From assembly GCA_018664745.1 (NCBI GenBank), contig JABJNS010000151.1, forward strand, positions 1 to 7,481: a DNA stretch of 7,481 nucleotides, read 5' to 3'. This DNA is from Flavobacteriales bacterium. Lineage in GTDB: Bacteria > Bacteroidota > Bacteroidia > Flavobacteriales > BACL11. The translations under genes were made by a program, and so were the position numbers. Under the pieces are notes generated by a model that had not been told where the DNA came from, did not search any database, and saw only the letters and a program-made list of their open reading frames with translations. Shown in pieces: positions 1 through 6,584 of this stretch (positions are counted from its first letter, which is position 1; every line of letters begins with the position of its first letter).

Positions 1-1901
1 AAGACCCTTCCTTTATTAGAGAAGTACTTACTTATGAAATTGCGGCTAACTATTTACCATCAGCAAAAGCAAATTATGTCAACCTATATGTTAACGATAC
101 CCTTTGGGGTTTATATACTAATGTACAAGCGGTAAATAAGGATTTTCTGAATGATCATTTTGGGAATAAGTACAATCCGTTTTTTAAATGTAATCCTGAA
201 AACTTGAATGTGAGCCCTGGTGGTGAAAACGCAAACTTGAGCAACACACATGGTACTGATAGTTTGGATTATCAGCCCTACTATGATATAGAATCAGATT
301 ATGGTTGGGAGGCGCTTTATAACCTAATTGATACTTTGAATAATTATACGGATAGTATTAATAATGTATTAAATGTAGATAGGACACTTTGGATGCACGC
401 ACTTAATTATACGCTTATCAATTTTGATTCTTATATTGGCTATGGACAAAATTATTATTTGTACAAGGATAAAACAGGTCAATTTAATCCTTTGTTATGG
501 GACTTAAATATGTCCTTTGGTAGTTTCCGTTTAACAGATGCTTCTTCTATTTATTTTAATGGCTTTGATATTGCTCAAGCACAAAATATGGATCCTTTAT
601 TGCATTATACTCAAATTTCTGTTGCACCAAGACCTTTGCTTAGGAACTTGTTTTTAAGTGAACGCAACCGTAAAATGTATTTGGCACATATCCGCACGAT
701 TGTAAATGAGAATTTTGCCAATCAAGACTATGCGCTAAGAGGACAGCATTTTCAAAATTTGATTAATACTAGTGTCCAGAACGATACAAATAAGTTCTAC
801 ACTTATGCTGATTTTATTACGAATCTGAATAATCCTGTAACTTTGGTTACTGCTGATTGTCCTGGAATTACACAATTGATGGATGCCAGAACTACTTATT
901 TGAGTAGTTATACAGGATTTAGTGGGGAGCCAACAATTACGAATATTGTAATTAGTCCTCAAAACTTTGTTGTGGGGGATGATGTTTGGATTACTGCTGA
1001 TATTACAGATGCTACTGAAGCTATTTTGGGCTATCGTTTTGGAGATAATATGGCTTTTAAAACTACTGCTATGTTTGATGATGGAAATCATAATGATGGC
1101 TTAGCAAATGATGGTGTATATGGTGCTAAAATCTCAAATTCTGCTAATGTAGTTGATTATTATTTGTATGCTGATAATGATTCTGCTGGGGTATTTTCTC
1201 CTGTTCGTGCAGCTTATGAGTTTTACAGTATTCAATCCCAATTACAAATTGGTGATGTGGTAATAAATGAGTTAATGTCCAATAATGAAAGTGAAGTAAC
1301 TGATGCGAGTGGCAAGTTTGAGGATTGGATAGAGTTGTACAATACAACAAGTTCTCCAGTTTCTATGGCGGGTTTGTTTTTGACGGATACTTTGGGTTTA
1401 TTGCATAAATGGGAATTGCCAAATCAAACTATTCCTGCTAATGGCTATGCAATTATTTGGGCGGATGAAGATGGAGGGCAAGGAGATATGCACGCCAATT
1501 TTAAATTATCAAATTTAGGTGAGCAATTAATTTTAACGAATGCAGATAGTTTAGTGTTGGATTCTATCACTTACCAAACTCAAGCAGATGATGTGGCTTA
1601 TGCACGCTCGCCAAATGGAGCTGGACCTTTTGTAATGCAATCCCCAACTTTTAAAGCAGATAATGATTTTATAAATGCAATTACTGAAAGACAAGAACTT
1701 ATAAAAGTATACCCAAATCCGTTTTCGGATTTTATAAAATGGAAGAATTTGGAAAAGGTTGAGGTGAGAGATATACTCGGTCAGCTTGTTTATACTGCTG
1801 AAAACATAAATCGCATTTCAACCTCAAATTGGGTCTCAGGAATTTATTTCATACATTTGAAGGATAAAAATCAAACTATAAAAGTCATTAAAATACAATA
1901 A
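1..1901 (+). CDS. CotH kinase family protein with lamin-tail domain and T9SS sorting domain (5' end missing)
   Basis: The reading frame is open from base 3 to the TAA at 1899-1901 (632 visible residues), so the ATG at 204 is internal. The visible start (DPSF) aligns with residue 116 of the paralogue at 3199, so about 115 N-terminal residues lie outside the window. Order of parts, numbered from the first visible codon: CotH kinase-like domain (to about 290) with a GLYTNVQ stretch (Q42), D142, QNYYLY (149-154) and WDLNMSFG (D167, N169); an Ig-like linker with an acidic DDG/DG/DG glycine-aspartate motif near 357-375; a lamin-tail domain (about 417-557, with VINELM and DWIELYN); and a type A T9SS sorting domain (about 567-632, VYPNPF, ending in IKVIKIQ). 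CotH proteins are atypical protein kinases, first studied on Bacillus spores. Here secretion to the cell surface is expected. The target is unknown and activity is unproven because some family acidic positions appear changed. The next gene starts 1 nt after the stop. Confidence 0.9.
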   Translation, partial: DPSFIREVLTYEIAANYLPSAKANYVNLYVNDTLWGLYTNVQAVNKDFLNDHFGNKYNPFFKCNPENLNVSPGGENANLSNTHGTDSLDYQPYYDIESDYGWEALYNLIDTLNNYTDSINNVLNVDRTLWMHALNYTLINFDSYIGYGQNYYLYKDKTGQFNPLLWDLNMSFGSFRLTDASSIYFNGFDIAQAQNMDPLLHYTQISVAPRPLLRNLFLSERNRKMYLAHIRTIVNENFANQDYALRGQHFQNLINTSVQNDTNKFYTYADFITNLNNPVTLVTADCPGITQLMDARTTYLSSYTGFSGEPTITNIVISPQNFVVGDDVWITADITDATEAILGYRFGDNMAFKTTAMFDDGNHNDGLANDGVYGAKISNSANVVDYYLYADNDSAGVFSPVRAAYEFYSIQSQLQIGDVVINELMSNNESEVTDASGKFEDWIELYNTTSSPVSMAGLFLTDTLGLLHKWELPNQTIPANGYAIIWADEDGGQGDMHANFKLSNLGEQLILTNADSLVLDSITYQTQADDVAYARSPNGAGPFVMQSPTFKADNDFINAITERQELIKVYPNPFSDFIKWKNLEKVEVRDILGQLVYTAENINRISTSNWVSGIYFIHLKDKNQTIKVIKIQ

Positions 1902-1902
1902 T

Positions 1903-3114
1903 ATGAAGAAAATACTACTTTTAACAATAAGTGTAATTGCATTACAATTAAATGCTCAAACGATTACAAATTATTACACTGCTGATGGATTACTAAGTGA
2001 TTTTGTTGAATGTATTGAAGCAGATATGAATGATAATATCTGGTTTGGAACTTCAAATGGAATTCAAAAATTTGATGGGACTAATTGGATAGCTTACACT
2101 ACTGCTGATGGTTTGGTAAATGACAATGTAAAAGTGATTTCATCAGCAAGTAATGGTGATCTTTGGGTAGGTACAGATTTTGGTGCAAGTGTTTTTGATG
2201 GCACAAACTGGGTAGCTTATGACAATACAAGCGGCTTAAATTCTAACCAAGTAAAAAGTATTGATGAAGGACCTAATGGCGGTATTTGGATTGGGACAAA
2301 TTTGGGAGTATCGCATTTTGATGGGGCAAATTGGACTTCTTATTCTTCACCTGATTTGCATTCGAGTGGTGTAAATGCTACTGCTTTTGATAGCAATGGA
2401 GATAAATGGTTTGCTTCTCCTTTAGGTGGAACTACCCATTTTGATGGAACTACTTTTACTACTTATGATACTGCAAATGGTTTGCTTTCTCAATATGTCA
2501 CGGATATCCTTATAGATAATAATGATAACAAGTGGGTAGGTACTTCAAGTGGAATGTCTGTTTTGGATGCATCTAACACAACTTTTACGCATCATACTCA
2601 AATGTATTTATTACCTCCTCCTGATACTTTAAATCCTGTTGTGAATATTGCAATGGATGGTTGGGGAAGAATTTGGACTTCAATTTATGTGGGCTATTTG
2701 GCTGAAGGTGGGGTGGCATTTTGGAATGGAAGTGTTTGGGAGGATTTTGATATTACTGATGGATTGGCAGGGCCAAATGTTAAGGGTTTGACAATTGATA
2801 GTCAGAATAATGTGTGGATAGCTACAAGTACAGGGGTTTCTAAAATTGTACCCCTGCCAAGTGCTGTTATTGTAGCTGAAAATACAGAGTTTATTTTATT
2901 CCCTAACCCTAGTAATAATGTATTGTATCTAACAAATGAAAATCAAAAAATTCAACAGATTAATATGTATAATAATTTGGGTGCTTTAGTCTATGAAAAT
3001 AATAATAATCAGTTAAATTATAGTATTGATGTTTCTTCTTTTGCTCAAGGTTTATACTATGTTAATATTCAATGTTCTGATGTTATTATTCGTAAGAAAA
3101 TAGTGGTTAACTAG
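1903..3114 (+). CDS. Secreted seven-bladed Reg_prop-type beta-propeller with T9SS sorting domain
   Basis: This 403-residue protein has an N-terminal signal peptide (KK, then a hydrophobic run, probable cleavage after LNA at about residue 18). Residues 27-316 contain repeats of about 41 residues with the pattern DGL...V..I..D..N..W.GT..G...FDG..W..Y, as in the Reg_prop propeller family. The short ITNYYT strand before the first repeat matches the end of each repeat, so it probably closes the ring with the last blade. Residues about 328-403 form a type A T9SS sorting domain (FPNPSNN at about 333, tail IRKKIVVN). In hybrid two-component regulators such propellers sense ligands in the periplasm, but here there is no membrane segment, histidine kinase or receiver domain, so it is a free or surface-anchored binding protein. 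The ATG lies 1 nt after the upstream stop, suggesting co-transcription with the CotH-like gene before it. The ligand or partner cannot be told from sequence. Confidence 0.88.
   Translation: MKKILLLTISVIALQLNAQTITNYYTADGLLSDFVECIEADMNDNIWFGTSNGIQKFDGTNWIAYTTADGLVNDNVKVISSASNGDLWVGTDFGASVFDGTNWVAYDNTSGLNSNQVKSIDEGPNGGIWIGTNLGVSHFDGANWTSYSSPDLHSSGVNATAFDSNGDKWFASPLGGTTHFDGTTFTTYDTANGLLSQYVTDILIDNNDNKWVGTSSGMSVLDASNTTFTHHTQMYLLPPPDTLNPVVNIAMDGWGRIWTSIYVGYLAEGGVAFWNGSVWEDFDITDGLAGPNVKGLTIDSQNNVWIATSTGVSKIVPLPSAVIVAENTEFILFPNPSNNVLYLTNENQKIQQINMYNNLGALVYENNNNQLNYSIDVSSFAQGLYYVNIQCSDVIIRKKIVVN
1981..2850 (+). repeat. Tandem propeller-blade repeats within the coding sequence
   Basis: Seven diverged in-frame repeats begin near 1981, 2104, 2230, 2350, 2473, 2602 and 2755, with a usual period of about 120-125 nt. 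Each encodes the WxGT-xxG-xxxFDG-xxWxxY pattern. Blades 1-3 are most alike (the triplet run for FDG-T/A-NW recurs). Blade 6 is the longest (about 51 residues, with a PPPDTLNP insertion at residues 238-245 and a longer loop around YVGYLAEGG) and has lost the GT. Blade 7 lacks its outer strand, which is supplied by the N-terminal ITNYYT. Confidence 0.8.
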
Positions 3115-3198
3115 CCCTAGTGTTTTGAATGCCTAAGATTGGTTTTTGGTTTTCTACCTTAAGTATTAATATTTTTTAACTTTACAAAAAAATAAACT
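3115..3198 (+). promoter_or_regulatory. Intergenic gap with a weak Bacteroidota-type promoter candidate
   Basis: This is the only gap longer than 2 nt in the window and it precedes the second CotH-like gene. TAACTTTA at 3177-3184 matches seven of the eight positions of the Bacteroidota -7 consensus TAnnTTTG. A -33 TTTG is not found at the ideal distance: TTTG at 3145-3148 is too far upstream, and TTTC at 3151-3154 is a one-base mismatch at 22 nt. If used, transcription would begin only about 5-10 nt before the ATG at 3199, giving a very short leader. The A-rich stretch AAAAAAATAAA just before the start is typical of Bacteroidota translation starts that do not use Shine-Dalgarno pairing. Read-through from the left block is equally possible. 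Confidence 0.3.
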
Positions 3199-5415
3199 AT
3201 GCGTAAAGTACTCTCTATTGTTGCCTTAATTGGTATCTCTTTTTCTTCTTTTTCACAGGATGTTTTTGATGTTGGCATTCGTAACATTGAAATCTTTTTT
3301 AGTCAAACGAATTGGGATGATTCTTTAGATATTTATTATGCAAATGGTTTGGGTGAACGCTTGGTGGCAGATTCTATTTTAATAGATGGAATAGCAGACC
3401 AGAATGTAGGAATTAAGTATAAAGGAAATAGTTCTTACAATGTAAATAATACTAAAAATCCAATGAACATAAAATTGGATTATGTCAATAACGGTCAGTC
3501 AATTGATGGTTATAATGTGCTAAAATTATCTAACGGATTTAGAGACCCTTCTTTTGTGCGTGAAGTATTGAGTTATGAAATGGCAAGGGAGTATATGCCT
3601 GCACCAAAAGCAACCTATGCAAAAGTTACTGTGAATGGTACTTTAATTGGTATGTACACTTGTGTACAATCTATTGATGATGATTTTACCAATGAAAACT
3701 TTTATGAGCGTAAAGGCCCATTTTTCAAAGTGGAAAATACAGGAATTTCAGTACCAGGTTGTATGGGGCAATTAGGGATTTTGGAGCATTATCCTGATAC
3801 CAATTGCTATCAAAGAGCCTATGAAATGGAGTCTACAAACGATTGGACTGCTTTAGGCAATTTCTTGGACACCTTAAACAATCATTTTACTGAGGTGGAA
3901 AATGTAATGGATATTGACCGTACGCTTTGGATGATGGCTTTTGAAAACCTTAGCGTTTCTCTTGATGGTCCTATTAATTCTATCCCTCATAACTTTTACT
4001 TGTTTAAGGATAACAATGGTAGATTTTCTCCTTTGTTATGGGATATGAATATGGCTTTTGGAACTTTTACTAATGGCTTACCAAACCCTGTGCAAACTTC
4101 CGATTTACAGCAATTGGATATTTTCCATAACAGTACTGATGCGAGTAATAAATTAACTACTCAGGTTTTTTCTTCTGATAGATATAAAAAAATGTATGTG
4201 GCTCATATGCGTACAATTTTGAATGAACAGTTTGTAAATAATAATTACAATACCAGAGCTATAGCTTTACAACAATTAATTGATGCGGATATAAATGCAG
4301 ATCCAAACACCTTTTATTCTTATACTGAATTTAATTCAAATTTAAATTCTTCTGTTGGCTCTGGTCCGATACCAATTCCTGGAATTACTGAGTTAATGAA
4401 TACAAGAATTACTCATTTGCAAGGTTTGGCTGAATTTACGGCTGCTCCACCAGTTGTTACGAATATTGCAACCAATCCTGCAGCTGTTTTGCCACACTCT
4501 ACAATTCATATTACGGCTAGTATTTCTAATGCTAACTATGCGTATTTGGGTTACCGTTATACTTTTGCTGATAAGTTTGAAAAACTACAAATGTATGATG
4601 ATGGTATGCATGGTGATGGTACTGCAGGAGATGGCGTTTTTGGAGCAACTATTGCTGTTGATGCTCGTGATGTACAGTATTATTTTTATGCTGAAAATGC
4701 TGATGCAGGAATTTTCTCTCCTGAAAGAGCAGAAAAAGAATTTCATCAATTGCCAGTAGTTAGCGGGTTAGTGATTAATGAGATTATGGCAGGAAACTTT
4801 TCAGCAGTTGCTGATCAGGATGGAGAATATGATGATTGGGTAGAACTGTATAATGGTAATAGTTTTTCTTTGAACTTGAATGGTTATTATCTTTCAGACA
4901 ATGAAAATGATTTATTTAAATGGAACTTTCCTAGCGTTACTATTCCGGCAAATGACTATTTAATTGTTTGGTGCGATACAGCAGGAGGAACACAAACTGG
5001 TTTACATACTACTTATCGTCTTTCGGCTGACCAAGAGGAAGTATATTTAACGGATCCAACAGGAACAGTTATTGATGCCGTTCATTATGTAAATATGCAA
5101 ACTGATAAAGGTTATGCGCGTGTGCCAAATGGTAGTGGTGCTATGCAATACCAAATGCATACTTACAATGCGATTAACCAGAATGTAACTGGAATTGATG
5201 ATGTGAATGTTAGTAGTAAAATGAGAGTATATCCTAACCCATCCAACAATAGAGTTTATATTTTAGGAGCTACTCAAAGTGTAAGTATTTTCAATATGAT
5301 TGGGCAAGAAGTATTTGCAAAACAAGAAGTTTCATCTGTAGATATTAGCAGTTGGGAAAACGGAATTTACTTTGTAATATCAGGAAATTCTGTAGTTAAA
5401 ATTATAAAACAATAA
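3199..5415 (+). CDS. CotH kinase family protein with lamin-tail domain and T9SS sorting domain (complete paralogue)
   Basis: This 738-residue protein has a signal peptide (MRKVLSIVALIG..., probable cleavage after SFS at residue 19). The CotH kinase-like domain runs from about 30 to 400: GIKYKGNSSY at 71-80 (the family's early GxxxRG-NSS-like strand), DGYNVLKL, RDPSFVRE from 115, GMYTCVQSIDDDF at 151-163, D256, HNFYLFKD at 264-271 and LLWDMNMAFG at 279-288 (D282, N284). Next come an Ig-like domain (about 420-515) with an acidic DDG/DG/DG motif at 465-483, a lamin-tail domain (about 522-655: LVINEIM, DDWVELYNG), and a type A T9SS sorting domain at 675-738 (VYPNPSNN, end KIIKQ). It has the same architecture as the truncated gene at the left edge, and roughly half the residues match by eye in the DPSF-to-PFFK stretch. 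It is probably a surface-displayed atypical kinase. The substrate is unknown, and whether it is active is open because the family DxD reads DxN. It heads the right-hand operon, with 2 nt to the next gene. Confidence 0.92.
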   Translation: MRKVLSIVALIGISFSSFSQDVFDVGIRNIEIFFSQTNWDDSLDIYYANGLGERLVADSILIDGIADQNVGIKYKGNSSYNVNNTKNPMNIKLDYVNNGQSIDGYNVLKLSNGFRDPSFVREVLSYEMAREYMPAPKATYAKVTVNGTLIGMYTCVQSIDDDFTNENFYERKGPFFKVENTGISVPGCMGQLGILEHYPDTNCYQRAYEMESTNDWTALGNFLDTLNNHFTEVENVMDIDRTLWMMAFENLSVSLDGPINSIPHNFYLFKDNNGRFSPLLWDMNMAFGTFTNGLPNPVQTSDLQQLDIFHNSTDASNKLTTQVFSSDRYKKMYVAHMRTILNEQFVNNNYNTRAIALQQLIDADINADPNTFYSYTEFNSNLNSSVGSGPIPIPGITELMNTRITHLQGLAEFTAAPPVVTNIATNPAAVLPHSTIHITASISNANYAYLGYRYTFADKFEKLQMYDDGMHGDGTAGDGVFGATIAVDARDVQYYFYAENADAGIFSPERAEKEFHQLPVVSGLVINEIMAGNFSAVADQDGEYDDWVELYNGNSFSLNLNGYYLSDNENDLFKWNFPSVTIPANDYLIVWCDTAGGTQTGLHTTYRLSADQEEVYLTDPTGTVIDAVHYVNMQTDKGYARVPNGSGAMQYQMHTYNAINQNVTGIDDVNVSSKMRVYPNPSNNRVYILGATQSVSIFNMIGQEVFAKQEVSSVDISSWENGIYFVISGNSVVKIIKQ

Positions 5416-5417
5416 TC

Positions 5418-5831
5418 ATGAAGAATATACTTTTTATTTGTGCAATAGCAATAGGGTTTACGGCTTGCAAAAAAACAGAAGGAGAAGGAGGTACTTCAGT
5501 AATTGAAGGGCAAGTATACAAGATTTATACTTTCCAAGCAACTACTGGTGAGTGGGATACTACCTATTTTCAGTTGGATGCAGGAAAAGATGTGTTTATT
5601 ATTTATGGAGATGATAAATCAGAAGTTTATGATGATAAGTTTGAAACAGATTATAATGGAAAATATCATTTTGAGTATTTAAGGAAGGGAGATTATACTT
5701 TGTATACATATGCTGATAGTACAGATAATAGTAATGTGAAATATGAGTTCCCTGTTTTTAAGCATGTTACAATCACTTCTAATAACTCCACTAATAAAGT
5801 TGCTGACTTTGTAATAGAGAAAAACCAATAA
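5418..5831 (+). CDS. Small lipoprotein with a transthyretin-like (carboxypeptidase-regulatory-like) beta-sandwich
   Basis: This 137-residue protein has a short lipoprotein signal peptide: MKN, a hydrophobic run and the lipobox-like FTAC, making Cys17 the lipidated residue. CKKTEGEGG follows, a charged, flexible tether. Residues about 28-133 look like a single beta-sandwich: IEGQVYK opens the fold, DVFIIYGDD lies at 58-66, and TDYNGKYHF then LRKGDYTLY (77-96) is the typical D-x-x-G-x-(F/Y)-x-F ... L-x-x-G-x-Y-x-(L/V)-x signature of CNA-B, transthyretin and carboxypeptidase-regulatory-like domains. Such domains are structural or binding modules, with no catalytic residues expected. An outer-membrane location is likely. 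It lies between the CotH-like gene and the VTC gene, whose start codon touches its stop codon, so it is expressed with them. Its role is not known; a scaffold or accessory role for the surface proteins is a guess. Confidence 0.82.
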   Translation: MKNILFICAIAIGFTACKKTEGEGGTSVIEGQVYKIYTFQATTGEWDTTYFQLDAGKDVFIIYGDDKSEVYDDKFETDYNGKYHFEYLRKGDYTLYTYADSTDNSNVKYEFPVFKHVTITSNNSTNKVADFVIEKNQ

Positions 5832-5834
5832 GTG
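5829..5834 (+). promoter_or_regulatory. Stop-start junction TAA|GTG between lipoprotein and VTC genes
   Basis: The lipoprotein stop TAA (5829-5831) is followed at once by the GTG start of the VTC gene, in the same reading frame. No purine-rich Shine-Dalgarno element precedes it. This suggests that terminating ribosomes restart here (inference), which would keep expression of the VTC protein low and tied to that of the lipoprotein. Confidence 0.5.
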
Positions 5835-6581
5835 AGTAATCTACCACAAATAGTTGCTAATTTTTCACCTATTTCATTGGATGAAATGGATGATGTGAAA
5901 TTGATGAGCAGAACTGATACTAAGTTTGCTTTTAGGGCAAATAAAATGCCATTTCTTTTGCAAGAGTTATTGCCTTTCTATCGAGTACTTGCTATTGATG
6001 GTGAGCTTATTCATGATTACAAATCCCTTTATTATGATACCGATTGTAGGAAATTTTATCTGGATCATCATAACGGAAGGGTAAACCGAAACAAAATTCG
6101 TTTTAGAGAATATGTGGGAAGTAAACTAACTTTCTTGGAAATAAAGCTGAAAAATAATAAAGGGAAAACCATTAAAAAAAGAATGAAGGTGGATGCTATT
6201 AGTAATGAGCTTTCGGAAAAACAGCAAAACTATATTAAAAAAATTATTGGCAAACCTATGGAGGTAAATGCTAAGCAATGGATTAATTTTAGCAGAATTA
6301 CTTTTGTGCATAAAACTCAAAAAGAACGCTTAACTATGGATGTTAATCTTACTTTTGAAAACGAAAATGAAAAGGGAGATATGAAACATATTGTTATTGC
6401 TGAGGTAAAGCAGGAACGCATGAGTCGTTCTTCTGATTTTATGCGTATAGCAAAAGAAATGCATATCTTGCCCATCCGTATTAGCAAGTATTGCCTTACA
6501 ACTTTGATCTTAAACCCAAAGCTTAAAAAAAACAGATTTAAAGAAAAAGTATTATTTATAAATAAATTAAAACAAGCGTAA
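5832..6581 (+). CDS. VTC-domain protein, predicted polyphosphate polymerase (triphosphate tunnel fold)
   Basis: This 249-residue cytoplasmic protein has no signal or membrane segment. It matches the VTC domain, the catalytic part of yeast Vtc4, which makes polyphosphate from ATP inside a beta-barrel tunnel lined with basic residues and metal-binding acids. Visible signatures in order: FSPISLDEM (11-19), RTDTKF (R27, K31), YKSLYYDTD (63-71), HNGRVNRNKIRFREY (80-94; R86, K88, R90, R92), LEIKLKNNKGKTIKKR (102-117; E103, K105, K107), SRITFV (R155), ERLTMD (R166, D170), AEVKQE (E191, K193) and RISKY (K219). Thus the alternating basic/acidic strands of the tunnel are all present. The start is GTG directly after the previous TAA. 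The next in-frame ATG, at 5886, would cut the conserved FSPISLDEM segment, so GTG is preferred. The family supports polyphosphate synthesis, but another triphosphate substrate cannot be excluded. The pairing with the following DUF4956 gene is typical. Confidence 0.87.
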   Translation: MSNLPQIVANFSPISLDEMDDVKLMSRTDTKFAFRANKMPFLLQELLPFYRVLAIDGELIHDYKSLYYDTDCRKFYLDHHNGRVNRNKIRFREYVGSKLTFLEIKLKNNKGKTIKKRMKVDAISNELSEKQQNYIKKIIGKPMEVNAKQWINFSRITFVHKTQKERLTMDVNLTFENENEKGDMKHIVIAEVKQERMSRSSDFMRIAKEMHILPIRISKYCLTTLILNPKLKKNRFKEKVLFINKLKQA

Positions 6582-6584
6582 ATG
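6579..6584 (+). promoter_or_regulatory. Stop-start junction TAA|ATG between VTC and DUF4956 genes
   Basis: The VTC stop TAA (6579-6581) abuts the ATG of the DUF4956 gene, again in the same frame and with no Shine-Dalgarno element. The preceding A-rich run (AAATTAAAACAAG) fits Bacteroidota starts. Coupled translation of the two proteins, as expected for partners in one complex, is inferred. Confidence 0.5.

Noticed and set aside
204..206. ATG at 204 as the start of the first CotH-like gene
   Set aside because: The frame is open back to base 3, and residues encoded upstream (DPSF, REVL, VQ, DF, PFFK) align closely with residues 116-180 of the paralogue, so the gene begins outside the window.
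735..1350. Minus-strand open frames at 735-1091 and 1144-1350
   Set aside because: They lie wholly inside the CotH-like gene, have low-complexity Ser/Ile/Asn- or His/Thr/Leu-rich translations without recognisable domains, and are antisense shadows.
3110..3126. ACTAG-CC-CTAGT inverted repeat followed by GTTTT, as a terminator of the propeller gene
   Set aside because: The stem is only five AT-rich pairs with a two-base loop that is too tight, it overlaps the stop codon, and the T-run is short. Termination here is possible but not supported by this structure.
4454..4759. Open frame of 101 codons in a second + frame
   Set aside because: It overlaps the Ig-like domain of the second CotH-like gene. 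The Leu/Met-rich translation comes from the frame shift of an AT-rich gene and has no independent support.
5886..5888. ATG at 5886 as the start of the VTC gene
   Set aside because: It would remove the FSPISLDEM segment that fits the usual N-terminus of the domain and leave a 54-nt gap in an otherwise gapless operon. The GTG at 5832 is a better start.
6126..6320. Minus-strand open frame of 64 codons
   Set aside because: It is antisense to the VTC gene, has no domain or start context, and the + strand gene is well supported.
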